From: Sipunculus nudus | Lineage: Eukaryota; Annelida; Sipuncula; Golfingiida; Sipunculidae | Assembly: GCA_026874595.1 (NCBI GenBank) | Contig: CM049309.1 | Span: 56,223,926-56,287,925 of the forward strand | DNA length: 64,000 nucleotides | Direction: 5' to 3' | Shown: positions 1 through 13,312 of the stretch, piece by piece | Layout: each line of letters starts with the position of its first letter | How positions within the stretch are numbered: position 1 is the first letter of the stretch | The notes under the pieces: model-generated | Told to the model about the DNA's origin: nothing | The model's input: only the letters and a program-made list of their open reading frames with translations | Databases searched by the model: none | Translations under genes and position numbers: made by a program

Positions 1-1550
1 TTAGTTAATCTTCAATCAACTTAAACAGACAGTAGAGTCAGTGGCCCCTAGCTGAGTAATCAAAGTAGCTTTGAGAAGTGACATATATCTAAATAAAATT
101 ATATATAAAACACTCATGTTTATGATGTATTTTTTAAATGTTAATTTCATAATACTTACAGTATACTTTTTATAAATCTATGAACAGGAGAGGAAGCAAA
201 CATCTACTTCTTCTCAATCATTTCTGATATGAGGTCATATTATTGTGTCCATGACTTGTTATCATGCATAGTTATATAGTGATATCATTATTCATATACT
301 TTTCCTGAGTAGCTTGCACCTGCTAACCTGTTTATGTTCAGAAATGTCTCTATCATGGTGATATGTTCCATTCATTTCCTGACTAGATAGCGCATGTATA
401 TTTTCTTAGCTTGGCTGTAGACTGTTGTTATAAAGTACCAGCAGAGAGTACCAAGTTGTCAATAATATGTCATGTCTGTATTTCTATGTCTTTAATAGTC
501 TACAGGGAAGCCCAGGAGCAGCTTGATAAAATTTTTACAAGATTCTGTAACTGTAAGTGTAAGGTGAATCTAAAGAATTGGTGCTTAAAATATCTGACCA
601 TTCTATGAGGCAGGTGCACAAGACTGCATTGTGGTGATCGATGACTATCATTTCCACATTTTTGCTTTAGTTTGGGACACATTTATTAGCTAACCTGTGA
701 GCTTATGCGATAGCGCAGCGTTGTCCATCCACAATTGGCCTTAAGTTAACCCATGCTATCTCAAAAACTGTCAAAGCTAGCAGCGCTCAATTTTATGGAA
801 TAATCAGTCAAATGTCAAACAGATTGAGCTTATTTTTGGCTATCTGCATTGACTTAGATTTTAAAGGGAAAAGTTAAAAAACCTTTAAAAATCTTCTTCT
901 TTGAAACTATCCAGCCAAATTGTTCAATATTTCACAGAAATAATCACAGAAACAATTTTTCTCCAGTTTGTTCGAATGGTTTCTGTTAAGTGAATTTTGG
1001 CCAAGTTACTGGAAGCTGAACTTAGTCATTTACCAAAAAAGCATAGTAAATTTACAATCTCAGAAACGGCAACACCAAATATTTGTGCAAATGTTTGTCA
1101 CAGGAGTCATATTTGAGATTGAAGTATTGGTGGCGCCACCTGCATCGACCTTTATTGTACAGGGCTCATCAGTCATCAGTACATTAACCCATATAAATTT
1201 CTCAGGAACAGCAATCCCTAGTTGTATGAAAAAATCAGTCACATGTCAAATGTTATGGAATTGAGCTTTTTGTAGCGCCACCTGCATCAACTTACATTTT
1301 ATGGGGGGAAGCAATATGCAATAGAAACTCTTCTCTTAAATCATTCAGCCAAATTGTTCAATATTTCACGAAAATGACCCAAGAGATGAGCTCTCTCAAG
1401 TTTGTTCAAATGGTTTTGGTTTGATGAATTTTTTACAGGAATATGAACTTAGTCATTTGGCCAAGTAAGCATATTAACATTACAGTCTCAGAAACAGCAG
1501 GAGCTAGAATTGCCAAGTTTTTTGCAAATGTTGGTCACATGACTCATTTT

Positions 1551-4210
1551 TAGCTCAGCTGACTATAAGTCATCTGAGCTATAGTCGTGGTCCATTGTCC
1601 GTCGTCCATCCGTCTGTCGTGCCAGCTGTCCGTCTGTCCGTCCGGATGTCCGTCTGTAAGACTGCCACGTTTCGACACCATTGGACCTACGAATCTGAAA
1701 TTCAGCATACAGTTAGATGTCCCCAAAATCTCCTACCATGCCGAAAATTGGGTCAATAGAACTTCGTTCCTTCGAGATATTAAGGAAAAACCTCAATTTT
1801 TTATTAGAAATCTATTTTCACACTTCAGGAATGCCTAATATCAAAACCACTCATCTAGTTTTCTTCATATTTACCATAAATATTCCTCTATATAGTTCCT
1901 ATGTACATGCCAGAAATTAAGTCAGTATTATTTAATTTAAAAAAGTTATGGGCCCAAACATAATGGACTTTGTAAAAAAATTAGGAAAGATATTTGGTCA
2001 CTTAAGACCAAAAGTGTTAAAGGTAGGGACTTTTTTTCAGTAATACAACTTTAATTGATCAAAATTTAATTGTATACCAAAAATTAGATCAAAATCTGTT
2101 AATTTTTTTTAAATATTGGCAAAAATATAAAATTGGTACCTTAAATTTTGCCCAAGTTTGACCATGGCACGTTTTTTCCCTATAACTGCTGAGGATTTTA
2201 TTTTCAAAGCATGTTTTTTTTACCATTTCAACTGTTAACACCAAAAATTTGAAACCAGTTGATAAAAAACTGTTGATTTTATTCAAGTTTTTAAGCACCA
2301 TGTCACATATTGTTTACATCAAGCTAGTGTTATGCAGTTTGCTAGAGCTCAGCTCCCCAGTTTCAGCTTTAAGTTCCTTAAATTTGGCATACAGTTAGAT
2401 GTCTCCAAAATCCCCTACCATGCCAAGAATTTGATCACTAGGACTTAATTCCTTCGAAATATTAATGAAAAACTTCATTTTTCCATTAAAAACCCATTGT
2501 TACACTTCAAGACTGCCTAATATCAAAACCACTGATCTGACTTTGATCATATATAATATACATATTTTTCTATACATTTGCTATGCACATGCCAGAAATG
2601 ATGTCAGTATTGCATAATTGTTTTATTGGCCCAAACATGATGCACATTTTAAAAAATCAAGAAATATAAAAAGAAATAAAGAGGATTGCTGAAGCTAGAG
2701 ATTTTTTGTCAGGGATGTAACATTATTGAATCAAGATTCAATTGAATACCAAAACTTAGTTCTGAATTTTTCAAATTTTATAAGTTATTAGTATAAATAT
2801 AAAATTAGTACCTTAAATTTTGCCCAACTTTGACCATGGCACGTTTGTTTCCTGAGAGCATTGTTGATATAATTTTCATATCATGCACACATAAGGATTT
2901 CATCTTTGTAGTTTAGAAAGCTGAAAGAAATAGGCCAAATATTGTAGCTTTTATTAATGTTTTTATGAGACCATGTCAGACCAAGGCTCAATCAAGCCCC
3001 TGTTCAGTCACCTGTATGTTGACCTTGATGACCTTTCATCAGATTATGCATGCTTGAGCGAAGCATACACTGGGGCAGCCAGGCAGCTAATGCCCAGCCA
3101 CAGTTGATCCAGGTGTTCAACCAACTCATCTAATAGTTGTTTTGAAAAACAACATAACAATAAACAATTAATTAATAATTTTTTATTGGTTTTTAATAAC
3201 AAATTAAAGAAACATTAATAGAAAAGGAATCTGATAGTTGATGAGTAACAGAAAATTATTGTTACTGATGATGTAAGAATCTTGTATGGATGGATAGAAT
3301 GTCAATGTCAATGTTATTCCAAATAACACCATGCAGTCACCTATGGTATTTTTCAGTTAAATTTTAATGATAAAAAATAAATCATATTATTCATTACTAA
3401 TCATTAGGGATCATATGAAGGAAATTAATGATAGACAAAGATGCAGTTGATAATATTAATCCAGATTCCTACTGTGTCTAGTGTGTAGATTGATGTGAAA
3501 GTAGTCCAAAGTGAATATATTACATTTATTTTTTTAAATATAAATAAAAGCCATAAAACCAGGTTCTTATGATCATTATTTTAATTTGTGAATTTTGTAT
3601 ATTCTGGATTCTCAACATCATTGTTTGGCTAAAACTGAATAAATAATAGACATGGTGGGAATGCTTTGCAAATGTATTTGAATACGAATATGAATATATA
3701 CTGCATTAAAAAATTTTATTGCATAAGAATGGGAATTCAGGTAAAAATGAAAGTATTTGAATACCAGTGCAGATACTTTCAAAATGTATTCATGAATGCA
3801 TTCATGAATATATTCTGTAATATTATTTCAATAATCATTTCAGTTATATTTTATTTTAAAAAATCATATGAATTTCTTCTTATTTTTTTTTAATTAAAAT
3901 TATATTGGCACAATATTTGTTATTAAATTTTAATAAATAGTTAAACTCTTTTATTATATGTGCTGCTTATAAGTTATATGGCCAAGTCAAAATCTGTGTG
4001 ACAATAGCACTCCATTTATTAATAAAATAAATGAAATAAATCCTCTTCCCTGTCTCCAATGATACTATCAAAATCATACATAAGCTAAACACAAACAACT
4101 CATAATAAAGCTTATATTTATTACCACACAAAACCAGCATGTCCCTGTTTCCCAAATCATATTTTTTATCATATATAACAGCTGAGCGCCGTGAACCATG
4201 GGTCCCTTGT
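1551..4210 (+). mobile_element. Family 1A hairpin-ended element inserted in family 2
   Basis: It starts with the 29-bp hairpin that begins agctcagctgactataagt (arms 13 bp with one mismatch, loop ATA). It ends with cagctgagcgccgtgaacc then atgggtcccttgt. The inverted pair AGCTCAGCTG / CAGCTGAGC is subterminal. The flanks (..gtcacatgactcat and aaattgaggtttatg) join to give the uninterrupted family 2 sequence seen near 30907, which confirms an insertion. The inside has a degenerate tandem duplication (1690-2330 against 2373-2990). There is no coding capacity. Confidence 0.75.
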
Positions 4211-4800
4211 TTAAATTGAGGTTTATGTGGCACCACCTACATCAAGCTGGTTTTAATGGGCAAAAATCTGGTAATTTTAGCCTCTTTCAGCCACTACATT
4301 GGAAATGATTTATGATGAAACTGTCAACCAAATAGTTAAATTCTTTGCAAATGTTATCCTACTGTAGGGGCCTCTCATTTGTATAAAAATAGATCTGGTT
4401 CATTTTTTGAGTCAGAGAAAGCTAAAGTTGGTCTTGTGGCCAAGTAAGCCTGTATCAGACTGAGGGGATGCAGCAGTCTTTTCTGCAAAACTCTTGTTTC
4501 AGATTCTGTAACATTGCCTAAAAATGACTTTAAGGTGGCTTTGGTCAAGTTTACTTAAATTGTCTTTCGCTGAATGATACAACCTTTGTATTTTTAAAAC
4601 ATTATTGTACTGTGAGATACTTTGGTAATCAAAGCTAGTAGATTTATTGTAGTAACAGATAGAGCTTTGTGGGTAAATAAGCAGAGCTGTACAGGCAACA
4701 TAAATAATTGGTGGCCATATCCAGCTTATGTGTAAGAGAAATCCATGAATAAAATATATCTGTATTCTGATTTAGCTTTCAAAAGTCATCTGTTATTGTA

Positions 4801-5966
4801 TCTGCCAAAACGAAGTTTTGCGGATACTATGTTTTGACCGGGTTCCGCTGCCGCCGCGGCGTTCGTTTCCTGAGAACTCCTCTGAGACTACTGGACAGAT
4901 TTTTCCAAAACTTACACCAATTATTGGGTCACATGTGAACTGGTGCCTAACCAATTGGCCTTGACCTCTGACCTTTCCTCTCTGCCCAGCGTCCGTTTGT
5001 GCGTCTAGTTCCACACATAAACCCACACATCTCCGGAATCGTTTGACCGATCAGGAAAAAAATTTTGTACAAATGAAGCCCATGGATAGCTTTATAACAT
5101 ACAAAAAAATGGTGGCGCCACCTGCAACCATGTTTGCACAGTGTCCATCTGTTCATCTGCCTTGGGTTAAAATCACTCATATCTCTGCAGTGGTTTGACC
5201 AAATTACCTGTAATTTGGCATGCATATACATATATATATATGATTTTATGACAGGTGGCGCCAGCTTCATTCAAGTTCACGCAGCAGACATTAATGTTTA
5301 TATCTCCGGACTCTTTCGACCAATTAGGAAAAAAAATTTACACAAATGTAGCCCTTGGATAGCTTTATTACATACACAAAAATGTTGGTGCCACCTGCAG
5401 CAATTTTTGCACAGCGTCCATCTGTTTGTCTGCCTTGGGTTAAAATCACTCATAACTCTGCAGTGGCTTGACCAACTTACCTATAATTCGGCATGCGTAT
5501 ACATCCTGGATAGCTATCTTGATTTTATGTTAGGTGGCCCCAGCTTCATTCATGTTCATGCAGCAGACATTAATGTAAATCTCTGGACTCGTTTGACCAA
5601 TCTGAAAAATATTTTACACAAATGTAGCCCTTGGATAACTTGATAACATACACAAAAATGGTGGTGCCACCTGCAGCCATTTTTGCACAGCATCCATCTG
5701 TTTGTCTGCTGTGGGATAAAATCACTCATATCTCTGCAGAGGTTTGACTTTTCCCCCTGAAATTTGCATGTGTATACATCTTGGATAGTTTCTCGTTCAA
5801 ATAACAGGTGGCGCCACCTGCAATCATGTTAACGTGGCAGACATCCATTCTAATATGTAACACATGTAACTCTATTTCCCCTTGCCACTCAACCCATGCC
5901 TCACTTCACCTGTCCTACTCTGATTTTGGCGGACATGTAGCAGCTTGTTGACTACCAGTATTCTAG
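4801..5966 (+). mobile_element. Family 3 Helitron-like element, TC..CTAG ends
   Basis: It begins TCTGCCAAAACG after an A and ends TTCTAG before a T, the A/T insertion preference of Helitrons. A 5' hairpin (CAAAAC gaa GTTTTG) sits at the start. A subterminal inverted pair TCTGCCAAAA / TTTTGGCGGA (9 of 10) precedes a small 3' stem (GTAG..CTAC) upstream of CTAG. The body is a 266-283-bp tandem repeat whose units begin with gtggcgccacctgca (5111, 5395, 5661). It is non-autonomous: no Rep/helicase coding is present. Confidence 0.7.
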
Positions 5967-6047
5967 TTATCCTAAACATTTTGGTAAAAAAATTCTTATG
6001 AATATGTCAGCTTGAAAAAATCAGTGTAGCCAAAGTCTTTCAGTGTG

Positions 6048-6215
6048 TGTAAACAGATTTACCAACAGGCCAAAATTTTTTCTGTGTCTATAAATAGCTT
6101 GGCAGACTGCTAACTGTTACAAATTAGGCAACAGGCACAGTTTCAGTCTGTATCTATTTAAAGCTTTGGCAGACTGTCAACTGTATCAGATTATGCAACA
6201 GGTCAAGAATTCATT
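6048..6215. repeat. Short tandem repeat, about 67-bp units
   Basis: Two and a half diverged units share agcttggcagactg(c/t)(t/c)aactgt and a following ttaggcaacaggc word. Confidence 0.5.
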
Positions 6216-6569
6216 CTGTACAGCCAAGTGTAGGTTAAAAGTTCACTCCATGCAGTAGCTGCATCTGGTAATTAGTTCTGGTTCACTTGGAGCAAATGCC
6301 TGCCTCAGCTGGGCTTGGTCAGCCCAGTGCACCAGACTCAAGAGAAGTTAGATGTATCTGCCTGAAATTTGCCTGTATATCCATGCCAGTGTTTCAGGAG
6401 TGACGTTTGTTTAACTGGTGCTCATACTCAAGTTCAAAATGTTTATTACCTACATTGTACATGTATATACATGTCATTCATGTACTTGAAAAAAAAATGG
6501 TCCAGCATGGAAGCATTATACCTGATATATCCCATTGCACAGGTTTGCATTAGGCCTGTAGGCCTTGTT

Positions 6570-8880
6570 TATAAATTTTACTTATGCCAGTCATGGCACT
6601 GTTTCTGCTTTTGATTTTGTGCACTTAAATTGTTCTATGCATTGAACCATAAAATTAAAAAAAAAATGGCCCTGTTCAAACATATGTTAGTGTTATTTTT
6701 AAAGAAGATTGGCAGTAATTCAAATTTTACTATTTTTGGTCAGTTTGGAGTAAAAGTTCACACAACAGTTATTTCACATGAAATGCTGTATAGATCAAGG
6801 ATTTTCAAAAACCTGTTTGCTCATTGCTCTTGGATTAGCATATATTATAAGTTGCAGAAAAGTTTTGGCATCTTCCATGTATAATATTTTTTGCCAGATT
6901 GATTATATTTGTCACAGCTCATAAGAACTTGTCTGATACAGATTGTTTCCTAAGTTGCCCCTTTCGAATTTGCTGTAGTTTGTACTCTAATTTTATACCA
7001 AAGTCCCCGCCCCCCTGCCCATTATACTATCACTTTCCATATTTTTTAGACTATATGTAGCACTTTCATATAGTTTCAGCTAAGATATACAGTTCTTTTA
7101 AATTATTATATTGATATCACTAATCTTACACAAGCATATTTTGTTGTGCCACAGTTGTTGCTTAGCATTATTATTAACCCATTCAATAAATGGTCACCTT
7201 TTTTCATTATGCCAGAAGAAATGGAAGGGGACAAAATTACCTAAAGGGTGGCCCTTTTGATTAAACAATGAGGAAGGCCCATGGCAACTACCCTGCTCCA
7301 TCCAATGTCTTCCAGTGATTCCGTTATCAAAAGATAGGTGACCTTGGAAGATTCTATAAATTAATTTCTCATAAATTGACTTCAAGTAAATAATATGAGT
7401 ACTTTTTTTAAGCCATGATATATGAGTGGGTAATATAATGTAACATAAATATCTCCCAGAAATCTATATCCCAATTGACCTTTTTTGCCTGTGAGTGAAA
7501 AAGTGAAACATCCAATCTAAAGCAGGACCATGAATAGATCATTTCCAAAACCGATATCAGTGGTGCCCATTGATTGAGGCTTTTCTCTAGAATGAGATGC
7601 ACCTAAGAATAAAAACACTGTTAGCCTTCTGCTGAAATGAATCCTGTAGCTTCATGAAAAATGGATCAGATTTCACGAATGCCTGTCACCATAAGGGTTA
7701 GATGTAACAGCTGGGTGCCAACAGCAGACACATAAACCTTGTTTTTTTTTTTGTAAATATGGTCAGGTAATATTGAGATGAATATTCTGCAGGACTTGGA
7801 ACATCCCTTTCTTATGTACTGGGGGAGAGGCCTTTTTTACAGATTTATGAACCTCCCAAGTCCCTTCTTAGGGTTATCTGACTGGTAGTAAGAAGACAGT
7901 ACCCCTCAAAGGTCAGAGGGTGCATGGATGTTTACTCAGTATTACAGTACAGGGAGATTATTTACTCTGTCTCTTCCTCCTATAAGGTTACCTCTGACAA
8001 TGCTTCTCACACTGGGAGGGGGCAGGGGTGTAACTAATTGTTATGTACTTAACACAAAGGTTTTCATGCTAATTATAAAGGTCTAATAAATTATCACCTT
8101 TATCCTGTTTATTGCATCCAGTGTCCATATTAGAAGAGTTGATTTAAGGAAAGATTTATCATGTTCTGGTGTGGATACATTTCTTTTGAATAACAGGCTC
8201 ATACTAAATAGCAGTCTGTTTTATACCTCATTTTTAATAAGCATACCAAACAACTAATAATATATATTATATATATATTATTTAGGAAGCTGATCAAGTT
8301 GTGTCTTAACCCTTTACTGTTTACAAGCCACTAAAGAGCACTCAAAATGGGCAACTAGAATGCCATGATATATGTAGATTCTTTCAGGACAAAAATATTG
8401 CATATTATTTCTGAGTTTCCATGATTTTCAGTAATCTTCAGCAAACCCTCTTGGTAGGAACTGATAAAAATTTGATAAAGATATAAAAAAAGATTGAAAA
8501 GATATCACTATAAGGGTAAATATTAGAAGTGTCAGAATTTGTCGGAAATCTAAAATAAATGTAAACAGGAAAGGGTTAATTAATGTAATGTATTATCTTG
8601 TTGTGTATAATAATTGTCAAATAAACCCATCCTCTGAGCTGAGCATCTATGAGTCCATATATGAACTCTTTAGTGAAAAAGTCTTCCTTGGCTACATGAA
8701 ATAAACAGTAATTAAAAGAACTTCTGATATGAGGCTGCAAAACCTGTGCTGAAGATAGTGATATGGATGGAATTTTAAGTAACCCTATGTTATCCTTCGA
8801 ATTTTTTAACTGAATGTTTTGAGAAATGCCCTTGACATTGTGGTATTGCTGTACTTGACTATAAACATAATAAACAACAA
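6570..8880. other. Non-coding AT-rich DNA
   Basis: No gene, terminal repeat or long tandem array was recognised. There is a short TA run near 8260 and a 12-base C run at 8886-8898. Confidence 0.5.
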
Positions 8881-8938
8881 ACATGCCCCCCCCCCCCCAT
8901 GATGTATTTTGGTTTACAGACTACTTTCAGGGAAACAG

Positions 8939-9042
8939 CACGTGGCGTGACGTCATTGTCACCTGTGACGTAACGATTACACTTGACAGATGGCCTTATG
9001 GTCAAATGCAAGAAATACAAGTGGTAAAATGTGCTATAAAAA
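8939..9042 (+). promoter_or_regulatory. Candidate regulatory cluster: E-box, two CRE-like sites, TATA-like word
   Basis: Within 104 bp lie CACGTG (8939-8944), the full CRE palindrome TGACGTCA (8948-8955), a CRE variant TGACGTAA (8966-8973) and CTATAAAAA (9034-9042). CG-containing binding words are scarce in this AT-rich DNA, so the cluster stands out. In other animals these words bind bHLH-Zip and CREB/ATF factors. It lies 12.4 kb before the first recognised DCAF15 exon and could be its promoter or an enhancer; no exon could be tied to it. Confidence 0.3.
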
Positions 9043-9589
9043 CCCTTATTTACCCATCCATTTACACCAGAATTGAACTTCATCAACACTTTCACTACAC
9101 CAGCCTATATGATAAATTTCAATAACATCTGTTATACTCTCTCCAGATATCGTTCGTACATACATTCATAAACACACACATACACACACACAAAATCAAG
9201 TGAAAACAATAACCCTGGCTTCACGCAGGGTTAAATATCAATAGTTTTTCTTTAGGTGCCAATGGGTTCTCGGCAGTACATCAATTATCATATGAGCTGT
9301 GTAATGAATTCAGACATTTAGTGGACTGTGCATGCACAAGCTAGTCATGTATGTAACCTTTTATAATTCATTCTAATATCAGATGTGATATTTTTCATTA
9401 AAAGGAGTAGTAGCCATTGTGTGACTGCCTATTCATACATGCAGAGACATTCAGCCAGTATTGTCCGTTGAGTGTCATGACCGATGGGGCACTTGATCCC
9501 TTTTACCAATTATCCCAGTATTCACTGGATGGTTGTCTTTTAGCATAGATTCAGTATAATTTGTTTGAATGTGGATGCCAGGCAGAGCA

Positions 9590-9890
9590 GGTCTTTAAAA
9601 ACACAGGCTGTAAGCAAGTATTGATCCCAGCTCCAGAGATGGTAAGAAATGCCAGCCACAACACATCTTGTATATAGCTGTGTAAATTCATACAAATACT
9701 AGTAAGAAATGCTAGCCGTGACACCTCATTCCAAACTGTACTATGTAAATTTATATACAAATACTAGTATGAACAGCCAGCCTCAACATCTTCTTGACAC
9801 TGTACCATGTAAATTTATGTAAACACCAGCAAGAAATACCAGCTGTAACAGGTTATGAAATTTTACTATGTAAATTCATACAAATATGAT
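9590..9890. repeat. Minisatellite, about 60-bp units
   Basis: At least four units share agaaatgccagccacaacac-like and tatgtaaattcatacaaata-like words, at about 9645, 9703, 9767 and 9830. Confidence 0.7.
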
Positions 9891-9899
9891 GTTAACATG

Positions 9900-12640
9900 T
9901 ATATAATTATAAGACAGTCATGTGCATAAGATGGAGAAAATTTTAAGGTCAGTAAAAATTTCAATAAAAAAATTGTTAGCCAACACCCGTGACCTGGCAT
10001 TCACTGAAGATTGCTACATCTGTAGAAGATTCTTCCTCCACATTAAAGAATGAAACTGGGTTGTAATAAAGAAATCATTTCTATAAAAATGTCAGTGCTT
10101 CTACATGATTTAAGGGATAAGATCATCCCAAATGCTGGCTGTATATCTTCAGTGGTATCCTCCTGTAGCAGAACATAGAGAGCATAAAATACAGGGTTCC
10201 CAGGAATCTTGTAAATCACAGGGAACCCACTGACTCCTATATTTCCTTATATTCCTATGAAAATATTGACTCATATGACTCCCTATATTTTCCAGCATTT
10301 AGACAGTAATCTCCTGTATTTTCCAATATTGTTTAGTACTGTATATTTGTGTTTCCAATATACTTGCTGTTACTAAATAATCATTGTCATTTAGACTATT
10401 ACTGTTGTTGAAAACATATTACTCTTTTGTAGAAGGTGCATGTCAGTGACTAAGTACAGTCATCTAAACCATTTAACTGACTTTTAGAAATTGATGGTCA
10501 CATTAAGTTACCATGTGAATGGCACTTTTGCAGTAAAAATTTCTATATTTTTACTGAAAATTCCTATAAAATACTATATTTTTATCTGGAGGGCTTCAAT
10601 AAAATTCCTGTAGTTTTGCAGGAGCCTTTTGGGAACCCTTAAATCAGCAAAAACCTTGAAAATCAGTTTCCTTCCCCCCCCCCCCCCAAGGAAAAGTCAA
10701 GGAATTTTAGAAAACTGACTCAATCCAGGAACCATGTGGGCCATGTTGAAATATTCTGGTAGTGTATTGCAAAGTCACTCACTTGAAAATCCAATAAAAA
10801 CTCATTTGAAATCAAGACTTCATGTGAGCATGTCATTTCTGTATGACAGCTCAGCATATTTTGACATTACATTCATATTTTGAGTTGGTGTAATTACTGC
10901 AGTAATTAATAATAAACTTTCAGAAAGATTGAAAAGTTGTATATCATACATATTTACAATATCTTTATGATTGACAGCCATAGGCACACAAATTGGTTTG
11001 TACATTTATCATGCTGCTTGGAAGCAGTGGGCCTTTAGTACATATGCATGCATTTGACTGTCAGTCGTGATACATCAACTTGGATATGACTCATGAACCA
11101 ATATCAATATGGCAAGGGTAAACCTTAATATTTATTGATTTTTAACAAAATGTTATCTGACTTATATACTAAAATTTAAGAGAAAACAAAGCAATGCATA
11201 GTCTTTATCAAGTGTACATAGGAAGTCACAGCCAACAACTTAATCAACTGATTTGGAAGTGGTCTCTTACTGTTAATTATTTACAGTGACCCTGCAAACA
11301 TTGAAAAAACTGGTTTTCATTTATAAGATTGGACACCTATGTAATTGAACTAGTGTGGATATTTTTGGTTGAAAGTCATTGAAATGAACTTATTACAGAG
11401 ACCTAATGTTATTTCTATTGAGGAAAGGTGTACAGGTCTATCAGGTTACCAAGTTTGTAAAGCCATTATAGTAACAAAATGTAGCCTACAAGGGGGTGGA
11501 TTTTCAGTGTCCAGACCTAATATTTAAGCAAGCTTTCTTAACATGCTCAGTGATTTGCAGTGGCCTGTATTGTTTTTGCTGTACATAAATTTAAATGGAA
11601 GAGCAGCACAGGGAATTCAGCTGAAAGTGATCCATTACAGCAGCATGTGACTGTGTTCCTGAGGCCTGTCAGAAGCACTTCAAGGATAGCATAGTTCTAT
11701 GTTCCATCTAGGTAAAGCAGAAACAGAAGAGTCTCGAGGGACTGTGGACACCATTAGGATGAATTTCTTTATGTTATTGGATAATGCTGGATACGGCAGT
11801 GCGTAGAGTAACGGTTCCTCCCATAAACTCTAGTATTTCAGGTGGCATATCATGAATCATTTAAACTCAAGGTCTTGCATAGGTAAACAAGTCTTTGTGA
11901 TGTAACTGGTCTGTTTCCTCAGTGAAGCAAGGTCCCTTCTTTTAAGTAACAAACCTCGAGGCAATGCTGAGTCAAGATTCATTTAATGCTCCCTTCCCTG
12001 TGTCCAATTCACCCTGTGTATTATGCAGCTTTGTGAGGTCTTGCACAAAGATCATTATTACAGTATTCTTATATGGCTTTCCAGGAAATTGCTACAGCTA
12101 AATGAGGGTTCTTTCCAAAAGAAGGCCCTTTACAAGGTTTATTATTTATGTAGAATTGTCTTTTTTAGAGGATAGTAAATATGCTCAGCCAAGAATTGGC
12201 TGCATGCATAAAAGGGAAGGCATATTAGAGAGTGATCAATTGTTCATTAATGCATTTTTTTGCAACATATTTGCAGCTACCAGTAATCATAAAACCATTC
12301 TTGTTATCTTTTTTGTTTCACAGTTAATACTTAATATATAATCATTGTTGTATACCCAAGAGCAGATTTATTCTAAATCTAACCAGTGCCATTTTAATCA
12401 TTTTGACTCAGCCTTTGTGCTGCTGTTTTGTCTGAAAGTGAAGCTGTTCACATGGCATTAAATCATGACATTGTTTATTCTTTACAGGGCTTTGTTCCCT
12501 CATTAATTGAATCTAGTCAATGTTTTATGTTTAAGTAACTTCTAAACTGAAATATCATGTTTTAAATTCCCAGTTTTACCACGCAAGTAATTTCTAGTGC
12601 AGCTGATTTTAAGTGTTTTGAGCTATAAGACTAAACAAAA
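9900..12640. other. Non-coding AT-rich DNA
   Basis: Apart from a C run at 10673-10688, no repeat structure or coding signal was recognised. It may be intergenic or part of a long DCAF15 first intron. Confidence 0.45.
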
Positions 12641-12647
12641 TTAAAGG

Positions 12648-12947
12648 TATGGTTCTCAGGCACCGCCCGCATCAATTTTAAACCCCCGCATCAAAAATTT
12701 TTATTTTGATTTTCAATAAAAACTTTCCAATTTTTTAGCTGCTGCCGCTCCGACATTTCTTTCAAGAAGATAAAACCATACAATTTCCTTTGTTTTGTAG
12801 GGCTTTTACTTATTTAGCAAAATAAAACTCTTATTTTCATGATTTTCCCTTATCATTTGACATTTTTATCGAAACATACCAAAAAATTTAATATAAAAAA
12901 AGCGCCCGCCCGCATTGATTTCTGAAAAAAAGTGCCTGAGAACCATA
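12648..12947. mobile_element. 300-bp MITE with perfect 16-bp inverted ends
   Basis: The left end TATGGTTCTCAGGCAC (12648-12663) is the exact reverse complement of the right end GTGCCTGAGAACCATA (12932-12947). If the outer TA is a target duplication, the element is TGGTTC..GAACCA with 14-bp ends, the pattern of Tc1/mariner-type MITEs. The inside carries cgcccgcatca near one end and an inverted gcccgcccgcattga near the other. There is no coding frame. Confidence 0.8.
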
Positions 12948-12984
12948 CATTTTTTTTTATTTTGGCCTAATGTTGACCATTTGT

Positions 12985-13060
12985 TCTGTCAGTCTAGCTG
13001 CAAGTCATTTGGCAGGGCATTTTTCACAATGAGCTGCAAGTCATTTGGCAGGGCAATGTT
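12985..13060. repeat. Two-copy 36-bp tandem duplication
   Basis: The segment gctgcaagtcatttggcagg followed by gca..ttcacaa occurs twice back to back (about 12998 and 13034). Confidence 0.75.
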
Positions 13061-13312
13061 TCACAACAGTTTTTCACACAGGTATGTTGGGGCAAAATCT
13101 CTTCAGTTTCCAAACCCGAAACTAGGTCAGTGTGAAATAAAATCCATGTATTGGACAAAAAAATTACTACACATCTTTTATAAATGGCTTCATATAAAAA
13201 CTGCTTGGCTTCAGTCCTTCCAGCTAGTGGGTAGGAAAATCTAAATAATGATCGTTGTCCACTCTAAAAACCTAGTTGAAGTTTCTGATATTGAAGATCA
13301 GCCCAATTTTTA

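Larger units (their letters stand above)
687..6567 (+). mobile_element. Family 2 repeat (TAGC..ACCTGTG start), interrupted by two other elements
   Basis: The left end is tagctaacctgtgagctt, matching tagcgaacctgtgggctt at 30477. The right end is taggcctgtaggccttgt (6550-6567), matching 32577-32593. The GGCCTGTAGGCC palindrome just before the 3' end is shared. Internal blocks near 700-1540 and 4210-4450 match 30480-31100. The body contains two tandem copies of a segment ending in a gcgccacctgcatc word. A family 1A element (1551-4210) and a Helitron-like family 3 element (4801-5966) lie inside. Continuity between 5967 and 6540 is less certain. Confidence 0.55.

Noticed and set aside
5134-5643. 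169-codon open frame on the + strand
   Set aside because: It lies across the 266-283-bp tandem units of the family 3 element; the repeated residues mirror the DNA repeat and there is no family resemblance.
8883-9125. Possible DCAF15 first exon (MQEIQV before gtaaaa near 9025)
   Set aside because: Phase would fit, but the donor is weak, the peptide has no similarity to the DCAF15 N-terminus, and only six codons are involved.
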